From assembly GCF_003573695.1 (NCBI RefSeq), contig NC_039360.1, positions 62,032,815 through 62,096,814 on the forward strand: a stretch of DNA of 64,000 nt, given 5' to 3'. The notes below the pieces were generated by a model. It was not told where the DNA came from. It saw only the letters and a program-made list of their open reading frames with translations, and made no database searches. The stretch comes from Papaver somniferum. Lineage: Eukaryota > Streptophyta > Magnoliopsida > Ranunculales > Papaveraceae. Below are positions 56,030 through 64,000 of the stretch, piece after piece. A program made the translations under genes and the position numbers. The first letter of the stretch is position 1. Every line of letters begins with the position of its first letter.

Positions 56030-58385
56030 TGAAAAAGTGGGGGTACAACAACTACACCCAATAATTCGATTAGCAATCTGTATGGACAAACTCTAATATA
56101 CTTTCTAGAGAATCAACTAGACAGTCAGACTCAATCTAGATAAAAGTATATCAAAAAGTTTATATCTCAATCTCTCGATTTGATCTTTACTCAAGCAAAT
56201 AGAAATCTGCGAGTCTTTATCAAAGAGAGATAACTTGGATGGTACCAAATACCAATATCCAAGTGTCAATCAATTTAAATCAACAACCAAAAGGTCGGAT
56301 ATTCTAATTGATTGAATAACGCACAACTTGTGATATTTCAATTATATAAACAAATATAATGCGGAATAGAAATAACACAGACACCAGAATTTTGTTAACG
56401 AGGAAACCGCAAATGCAAAAAAACCCGGGACCTAGTCCAGCTTGAACACACGCTGTATTAAGCCGCTACAGACACTAGCCTACTCCAAACTAACTTTGGT
56501 CTGGACTTTAGTTGAACCCCAATCAATCTCACACTGATCCAAGGTACAGTTATGCTCCTACGCCTTTGATCCCAGCAGGATGCTGCGCACTTGATTCCCT
56601 TAAGATGATCTCACCCACAACTAAGAGTTTCTACGACCCAAAGTCGAAGACTTTAATAAACAAATCTGCATCACACAGAAAAGTCTACGATAATAGATAA
56701 ATTCGTCTCCCACGAATATACCTACGAATTTTGTTCAGTCTTTTGATAAATCAAGGTGAACATGAACCAATCAATAATACCATACTTATATTCCCGAAGA
56801 ACAACTCAGTATTATCAATCACCTCACAATAATCTTAATCGACGCAGCGAAAAAGATATTGCGGAATCACAAACGATGAGACGAAGTTTTTTTGTGATTA
56901 CTTTTCTATCTTGCCTATCGGAGATATCAATTTCAAGCCAATTATTACAATTGTACTTGTACGATATAAACAGCAAGATCAGATCACACAACTACGATAA
57001 AAGTAGTATCGGTCTGGCTTCACAATCCCAATGAAGTCTTTAAGTCGTTAACCTAGTTTAGAAGAAGAAACCAAAGGTTAAAGGAGAATCGACTCTAGAT
57101 TAGCACAACTAGTATCACACAAAATGTGTGGGGATTAGGTTTTCCAATTGCTAGAGTTCTCCCTTATATATACTTTCAAATCAGGGTTTGCAATCAATGT
57201 TAGCTTAGTAACAAAGCATTCAATATTCACCGTTAGATGAAAACCTGATTAGATTCAAGATAATATTTCTCAACCGTTAGATCGAAAACTTAGCTTGTCA
57301 CACACAAATGAAATGTCCAATTTTGGATTTATGAATCGTACCCAAACATTAACATTTGTTGGTTCAACAAGTCAACCAAATGGTTAGCCATATGATTAAT
57401 CTCATATCAACCTTATTCTTCTTCACCATAACTATTTCAAATGACTCAAATGAACTAGTTAGAGAGTTGTTTAATTGCAAGGAAATCTTATGTAACTACA
57501 CAAGACACAATTGAAGCAAAATCGGTTTGATTCACTCGAATCGGTTCATGAACTTTATATCCACGGTTTGCAAAAGCATTCCTTAGTTTATTTAAACATT
57601 AGTTCAAGAAAAACTGACTTTAGATATAACCTGCTCAAGTTCGCGGACTGGGTTCACGGACTTAAGCTCATGGAAGGAGTACACAAACTCCAGCAGAAAA
57701 TCTCGGGTCGAGAAGTTCCGCAAGTTCACGTACTTGACTCACTCCACTTCCAACTTCACTTGTTCAACAAAGTTAGCAAACTTTGGTTCAAGGAATAGGA
57801 CTTATACATATATGTGTTTCCACAACAATGCTTATATCCACCAATGGTTATGTAATCTAAACTCTCATTTCAATCATTGAAACATTCTCAGAGAACGTTA
57901 TATAGCCGTTTATTCACAGACCATTTTTCTTCAGAGCAATTTTCAAAGTGATTGAAACATAACATGACTTTCGTCACTTGGTAAAGATGAATTCGGGTAA
58001 AGCGAAAGCTTACCAACACACATTTCGAGAAATCGATAGGCGGGATAAACTCGGATCGAAATAGCAAATGTGTATAATGAAAGTCTATATATCAAAACCA
58101 CTTTTGTCTCAAGACTAGGAGATAGAGTAAATAGACTTTTGAGTCACAGATAAGTTCAAGTCTCCATATACCTTTTAGTCGATGAAGATCCACCAGTTCC
58201 TTGAGTAGTCCTTCGTCTTGTATGATGATTTCCATGGAGTCTTGAGCTCAACTACACTTTCTATCCTAATCCAAGACCTTAGCTCTAATAGGCTAGTAAT
58301 CAAGACTTATAGTTTTGATCACTAATATTGACAAACATGCTTGAGATAGCAACGCATGCGAGTTCGACCGAGCAATGCTTTAAAA
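56030..58385 (-). mobile_element. Solo LTR of the TR-GAG family
   Basis: Minus-strand LTR. It starts on plus with tgaaaaagtgggggtac (the LTR 3' end inverted) and ends gcaatgctttaaaa (degenerate tgttagagcattgc inverted). The duplication ctttc at 56025-56029 and 58386-58390 is perfect. TATA on minus at 57173-57161. There is no internal region, so the element was lost by LTR recombination. The decayed last bases suggest it is older than the copies at 28582 and 37792. Confidence 0.88.
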
Positions 58386-58555
58386 CTTTCGAAAAACATA
58401 TTCATCATGACTCGTAAAATATGAATCGTCACATGCGTTCCTGAAGTCGTGTCAGAAACATGCAGTATCATGATTTTACGATTTTGACCTTTGCTGAAAA
58501 TCCACCATTAACAATATGTTCTGGTTCTTCTTTTTTTTTTATTCAAACTTTGTAG

Positions 58556-61132
58556 TGCTGGGAAGAGACCAGTTAGACCTCCTAGGACCAGTCTCTGTCC
58601 TGGTATGTCTGATGCTGCTTATTTGGAAGTGGTGAAGGTTAAGCATCATATTCAAAGATTTGAGGTTTCTTTTTCCAGTCCGGCGGGTCAAGCCGACGTT
58701 TGACTAAGAAAATCCTTGAGGATAGTCCCTGTGGCCCCAAAGAGATAATCGTGACAGTGGGTCAGTTAGATGTTGGGCTTCGCCTTCCCCTATACTTTCC
58801 CTTGGATTCTTTCCAGTACGAGGTATTTGTCGGCTCAGCCCTCAGCGAGGCGTATTTTAACCTAATGGTAATTTTTACCGGATTGTCCGAGAAAGTGCTC
58901 GACGATGTAAAGGTAAGGTTATCAAGCATGAGTTTAACGAGTTTGTTCCTTCTCAAAAGGATTTTTATACGCCCGAGAATTTCGTGGAGAACTACTGGTG
59001 TTAGTTGTCCGAGAAATTTGATGGTTTCGGAGTGGGAATTTCAAGGTCTTGCCGAGCTCTGAAGGGTCCGTTGCTCATGTTCGATTTGGATCCTCCTAAT
59101 CCCAGTAATTTCACGCTTCGTAAAACGAACGACCCAAAGTGGTTCTTAGTTCCTCTTCGTGTTATGGGCCCTTATGTTTATGGTTGGGATGAGCTTGGAA
59201 ATGTTCTTTTGGAGCTTCCCGAGATGCATAACTATCTGCTACCTTATAGGCCATGAGAGCTTAGATGGGTCACTTCGCGTAGGCGTCAATCGCAGTCCAC
59301 CCGAGCTATTGAGGATGCTAAGGTATAAAATATTATATTAATGTTTTAACGTATATATACCTTTCCCCTGTTTTATATCTTAGCATTTGATGCCATTTTT
59401 TGACAAAGAATGAGGGTTGTTGACGGTTCTGGCTCATCTGGTTCTCCTGTGGAGGTTGCAGAACATGCTTTGGATGTTGACATTTCTGCTTTGTTTGGTG
59501 ATAGTGAAATGATTGATATTGGTAAAGGATTTTTTGAGGATTTGGATCAGGCGTTGTTGCATGAGCCCGCTTATCCCGAGGGCACTGTTACCATATCGGA
59601 CACGGGAATGCCCCAGGCGAGTAACATTGTTTATAAGGGTATTCCATCCGATTGAGGTGCTCAGGTTGAGAGTAGTGGTGTTGGGCTTGTTATTGGTGCT
59701 CAAGGAGGTGGTAATATTGGTGGTACTGGGGTACCAAGTGCATTTATTGGTGGTTTTCTTTCTGTTCCAGTGACTCCTTCTGTTTTTTCCCTCACCATTT
59801 TTGGTGGAGGATCCGGTGCGGCTGCGAATTTATGCTCGGAGGAGTATACCAGGTTGAGTGAGGACGAGCAAGCACAGATCTTGACTTCCTTGGATAGGTC
59901 CACTCAGTAGAAGCTTATGCAGGCGGTATGTGGTAATACCTTAATAAGTTTTTATAGTATAATTGCAGTTTTCCCCAGTCTTAACTGGTGATATTGTCTG
60001 ATATTGTAGAGCAATAATCTGAGGGTCGGCATGCTATCCGAGACCCGGGTTGCAAGGAGGCGGGATAAAAAAATGGAGAACGAGAACCAGCAGCTGCGTC
60101 TCGCTGTGGAGATGGCAAAGCAGGAGGCTCTGTCATTTTATCAGGATAAGAAGGAGTTGGAAGGTATTTAGTCTTTCCTTTATCTAAAGTTTTCGTCACA
60201 ATGGTAGGTTCTAGAGTTCTGAATTAGTCCCTCTATTGGTAGACACCGTCCATCGTTTGGAGGATAGGGTAGATATTAATGGTCATAAGCATGCTAGAGA
60301 GATTTGCAACCTAAAGCTCGATGTGAGCTCTCGTCAATGCAAGATCGATTCTTTGGAGAATGAGATCGCTTAGCTTCAGACTGATGTGGATGTTCACCGA
60401 GATCGTATTGTTGAGATTCGCATGATGTTAGAAAATGCTAAGCAGGTAGCAGTGACTCGCTCGGATGAGATAAAGTTGCTCCGAGCTCAGAAGGGTGAGC
60501 TTATTGAGTGGAAGTCCGATCATCTTCCACAGCTAGCGCAGGCAGAGGATGATAGGGAAGAACTCCAACGTCTTAAGAGAGCATATGTGAAGATTGAAAA
60601 GGAGTGTGATAGGCAATTACTGTCGTATCCTTCTGGAAATGGTGCCATTACTTCAACCGAGGCACACATCATTGCTTTAGATAATGAGAAAGTTCAATTG
60701 GAACAGACCTTAGCTTCTGTCTTAGCTGAACATGAAGGTTGACTGTTAGCAACTTTTGGTTTTATATATTTCATTCCTTGTGGAATTTCTTTTATATTGA
60801 CTGTATCTTTTCTGTCTCGCAGAGGCTCTTAAGCACAATGCTGAGTTGCAGAAGTGGCTAGATGAAGTCACCGAGGAGAAGCAGAACTTGGATGGTGAGC
60901 TCAATGAATTGGAAACTCGCCATGAGGAGGAGCTGGAGGTTGAGCGCGCTGACAAGAAGATGAGCACACTTCATGATGAGTATGATTTCAAGATTACCAA
61001 TGCGTGTAAAGCCGCCATTCTGCTCGAGCGCCAAAGAGTTGCTGCAGCGGCCACAGCTACTGCTGCTAATGTTGAGATTCCTTCAGAACCTGTCGAGCCC
61101 GATACCGAGCAAGCTTCTCCTAGTGACGATGT
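58556..61132 (+). pseudogene. Degenerate spliced coiled-coil gene of transposon type
   Basis: Exon-like stretches with GT..AG borders: from 58556 (acceptor tttgtag), 60010-60163, one ending at 60737, and 60823-61132. Early parts read YLEVVKVKHHIQRFEVSF and GLRLPLYFPLDSFQYEVFVG, similar to the N-terminal region of plant proteins called putative gypsy type transposon (Transposase_28-like). Later exons are coiled coil (NAKQVAVTRSDEIKLLRAQK; EVTEEKQNLDGELNELETRH). A frameshift (about 58700) and stops (59653, about 59908, about 60371) show decay. It is probably the antisense gene of an older element that element A hit (at 58513). An LTR insertion cuts it at 61133. Confidence 0.6.
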
Positions 61133-61849
61133 TGTTAGAGCACTGCTCGGTCTAACTCGCATGATTGCTATCTCAAGCTTGTTTGTCAAGTTTAGTTGCC
61201 AAAACTAAAAGTCTTGATTTCTAGTCTACTTATAACTGAGTCTCGGATTAGGATAGTAAGTGTAGTTGAGATTTAGACTCCACGACGTTCATCGAATGAA
61301 GACGAAGAACTACTCAAGAGAACTTGTGGAACTTCATCAACAAAAGGTATGTGGAGACTTGAACTTATATATCACTCAAAAGTCTATCTTTTATATCTCC
61401 TACCTTGATACAAAATATTGCTATATAGACTTTAATTATACACATTTGTTATTTCGAGCCGAGTTTATCTCGCTTACCTATTTCTCGAAATATGTGTTAG
61501 TAAGCTTTCACTTTAGCCAAGTTCATCTTTATCGTGACGAAAGTCATGTTGATTATTTCAATAACTTGAAAATCGCTTAGATGAAAATAGTTTGTGAATA
61601 ACAACTATTTTAACATTCTCTAAGAAAGTTTCAATGATTGAAATGAGATTTTAGAACAAGTAACCATGTTTGGATATATACATAGTGTGTTCTCACATTT
61701 GTGTAAAAGTCCAAAACCAGGAACCCAAAGTATGTGTACCCGTACGCGTACTGGCGGTTGTTGGAAATTCGGGTGAGTATGCATACCCGTACGCATACTG
61801 GCGGAAGTTTCACGTCCGTGAATTTCTGCTGGAGTTTGAAAGTGATAAA
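61133..61849 (+). mobile_element. Start of a TR-GAG-like LTR, interrupted
   Basis: tgttagagcactgctcggtctaactcgcatg matches the start of the TR-GAG LTR in its first part but is more diverged, with gtacccgtacgcgtactggcgg in place of the gtccgcgaac words. At 61850 an inverted LTR begins. The rest lies beyond it or outside the window. Confidence 0.7.
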
Positions 61850-64000
61850 TGAAAAGACGGGGGTACCCAAATATACCTCAATCTAAAACTTTTCCACCTA
61901 TAAGTCCTTTATCCGAAAGTGATATTTTTTTGGACTGAGTCGAGACAATAAAACTAATCGGTTCACACTTCGTGTGATCGTCTTTAGATACGAGATCGAG
62001 ACAATACGACAACAAGATAACTTGTGCGATTGACTATGGATACAAGATCGAGACAATACAACAACGAAGTATGATTACTTGAGGTTCGGGCTTAACCAAA
62101 CACAATAGGATTGCTATCAAGTAATTAGGAATTACTGTTTGTGTATTTTACTTCTAATTATAATAAAGCAGTTATAATTGCGGAAATAGAAAAGTAAAAG
62201 ACACAACAAAAAATTTTTAACGAGGAAACCGCAAATGCAAAAAAATCCCGGGACCTAGTCCAGAATTGAATACTCTCAGAATTAAGCCGATATACAAAAT
62301 CAAACCAACTTCGTATAGTTGAGACCAAGCAACTAAACCTATAGTTCACCTAGTTCCCCCAGTATCCCTGCGCCTCCAACTTGTAATAAGTCACGCACTT
62401 GGAACAATTCCTTTGGTTCGTATTCCAAACAGTAAAGGAACAACAAATCTGTTCGGTAACAACTCTTTTCAAACAACTTGATATGAGTTTGACAAAGGCT
62501 CTTCTTGTTTAACAAATAAACTCCTTTGTCGGGTCCTTAGATCAATCTATTCAACAACTACCAAAGTAATTGTTTAGACTATGAAATAAATACTATGAAT
62601 CACAAACAAATGTATTGATGTCGATCAACTCAACTAATCAATCCAATATATCACAAAGATAAACCGATTATAGTTGGATCCCTCCATCCGATCAAGTTTT
62701 GTGCACACCAAAGATTATGAACCCAAATATCTTATTTGTCTTCAAATCTTCTTAGATCTTCAATAAACACCTGCACACAAATAACTTGAATCTCTTGTGA
62801 TCAATCACCCATAGAATAGAGTCTGTTAACGATGGATTATCATATGTCTTTATATCTACAAACAGTTCTAAATATCCCCGTCGACACTTCGATCTAGTTT
62901 GAGTGAATCTTATATCAGAAGAGAAGTTTATCAAGTATAAACAAACTAGGTGCAATCAAAGTTCAACAACCGTCAGTCAATCAAATCCATCGAAAACTAA
63001 TAATAAACTGCAATTATCTAGTTTCCCACCAACGGTACTCTTAGAGAGTCCAAATCCCAAAGAAATCTTTAAAACGAGCGGTCGTAAGAGATTTCGCCTA
63101 ATTAGGGTACTTTCCTCTCCGAATAGACGGCTCCACTAGTAATAACACAACTAGGTAGTTTTGTTGGCTCTAAGGATTAGTTTGCTAGAAATGCAAACTT
63201 CAGTATTTATAGAAAAGGAAGTTTGGACACCAAGGAATTTCCAAAACCGAATATTCTCAAAGATATGCAATAAACACAAAATCGGTTTCATAATTCCTGG
63301 AAATGCACTGTCCAAATATTGACCGAAATCTCAGTAGAAAATCTCCAATTAGTAAATGCACTTTACTAATTTTTATTCTCTAAATATATGCATTTTAATT
63401 GCTGGAAATTTAAAGCACATAAAACTAAAAACCTTAATTAAAAGATTCTCAATTTATTACGATCCGGGATTCTCCTTTAGTTAATAAGGAATATCTTTGA
63501 ACAATAAAAGATAAGAATTACTGCACATGTTCAAAGTATGTCGACATCTTTACTTTGTGAATCCTTTTTCATATTTACAATCTTGGAATCCATTTTCCAC
63601 ACTCTCAAACAAGTTTAGAATTGGTTCATCTGACTTCCAAGAACTATGTGATTGATTATCCTATCAAATCATCAATCATGGGTTAAACGGTTCTACCAAA
63701 ACAAGTTTCAGTTCTACCTCCATGTGGGTACTAGGATCGGTCACACTAGTTACCAAAAGTTGGTTGAATAGGTACTAGGATCGGTTACCACATATATATG
63801 GTATCTAACTTGTATTCGGCTAGACAAGTCATAGGATCGGTTACCAATCAATTCCCTCTTGTCATCGGTTGCACCTCTTACTAGGATCGGTCACCCAATG
63901 TCTAGAGTTGGTCATTCCAATTACAATATATCAATCATACCATCTTAGGGGATTATTTAAGATTGGTTTCACTAATAAAAGTCATACCAATACAAAAGTC
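61850..64000 (-). mobile_element. Minus-strand copia-like LTR, incomplete at the window edge
   Basis: tgaaaagacgggggtaccc is the inverted 3' end of an LTR. The block gttaacgaggaaaccgcaaatgc-like (about 62217-62240) and cgggacctagtccag match the conserved block of the TR-GAG LTR, while most of the rest does not. A minus TATA-like ctataaatactg is at about 63212-63201. The candidate duplication is ataaa (61845-61849). More than 2.1 kb of LTR is seen. No gene. Confidence 0.6.
63730..63910. repeat. Short repeat taggatcggttacc
   Basis: Four or five copies of (ac)taggatcggt(t/c)acc within 180 bases at about 63731, 63774, 63831 and 63881, spaced irregularly. Confidence 0.6.

Larger units (their letters stand above)
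1..58513 (-). mobile_element. Element A: large Tat-clade Ty3/gypsy element, host for most of the window
   Basis: This is a minus-strand LTR retrotransposon whose parts are recovered after removing nested insertions. Read on the minus strand they are: 5' LTR (58513 to 43556), primer site (about 43554-43532), gag (43343-42634), nucleocapsid/protease (42301-41684), an integrase C-terminal stub (to 40963), then an antisense PMD gene (plus strand, 799-40657) and the AT-rich 1-798 tract. The LTR matches element C's LTR in sequence and layout, so the two belong to one family. The 3' LTR would lie left of base 1. Reverse transcriptase, both RNase H domains and the integrase core are deleted, so it is not autonomous. 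Grouping all these pieces in one element is inference from colinearity with element C. Confidence 0.75.
43556..58513 (-). repeat. 5' LTR of element A, split into three parts
   Basis: Parts 43556-45330, 54423-56029 and 58391-58513 add up to about 3.5 kb and match element C's LTR in inverse order. The right end reads, on minus, tgttaatggtggattttc, like tgtagatggtggattttc of element C. The left end is ccatctaca. It contains the 76-base repeat (44398-44778), GC-rich hairpin units, the AT hairpin array (55230-55600) and ~105-base units at 55679-55930. Interruptions are element B and a solo TR-GAG LTR. Confidence 0.85.

Overview
The window is plant nuclear DNA, almost certainly from a eudicot, and consists essentially of nested LTR retrotransposons. 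I see no convincing ordinary host gene, tRNA, rRNA or CRISPR array. The evidence is Ty3/gypsy polyproteins with a dual RNase H (the Tat clade), Ty1/copia-type LTRs followed by an initiator-Met-tRNA primer site (TGGTATCAGAG), Athila-like LTRs and GT..AG introns. A Papaveraceae-like genome would fit, but that is a low-confidence impression.

Layout, from outermost to innermost. (1) A degenerate multi-exon coiled-coil gene (about 58556-61132, +), probably carried by an older element, was hit at 58513 by a large minus-strand Tat-clade element (element A). Element A fills 58513 down to the left edge: 5' LTR 58513-43556, primer site, gag, protease, a stub of integrase (down to 40963), then an antisense plant-mobile-domain (PMD) gene read on + from 799 to 40657. 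Its 3' LTR lies off the left edge. (2) Element A was then hit by a copia-type element (1853 to about 26.5 kb, TR-GAG family), a second TR-GAG copy (28582-40206, duplication actcc), a second minus-strand Tat element (element B, 45331-54417, duplication ccggc) and a solo TR-GAG LTR (56030-58385, duplication ctttc). (3) The first copia element was hit in its second LTR by a 15.9-kb plus-strand Tat/Retand-type element (element C, 9248-25136, duplication ctgtg) and carries an Athila-like LTR fragment at 3814. The second copia element was hit in its gag by an Athila-like solo LTR (31092-33826, duplication taacg). The right end (61133-64000) is one LTR interrupted by another.

The most interesting feature is biological rather than architectural. 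All three Tat elements carry spliced genes on the strand opposite gag-pol, between pol and the 3' LTR. Those of elements B and C have recognisable TATA boxes. Element B's antisense gene (46210-48367, five exons, 596 residues) is fully open although its gag capsid is absent and its pol has a stop and two frameshifts. Element C has two antisense genes (185 and 276 residues). Element A's antisense gene combines a plant mobile domain with a C-terminal domain shared with element C. A second recurring theme is loss of the capsid domain: elements B and C and the TR-GAG copies keep a primer site but lack a recognisable capsid, so they could only have moved with help in trans.

The LTRs are unusual in themselves: 3.65 kb in element C, with arrays of GC-rich and AT-rich hairpin units, and about 2.4 kb in the TR-GAG family, with a short repeated AGTCCGCGAACT motif.
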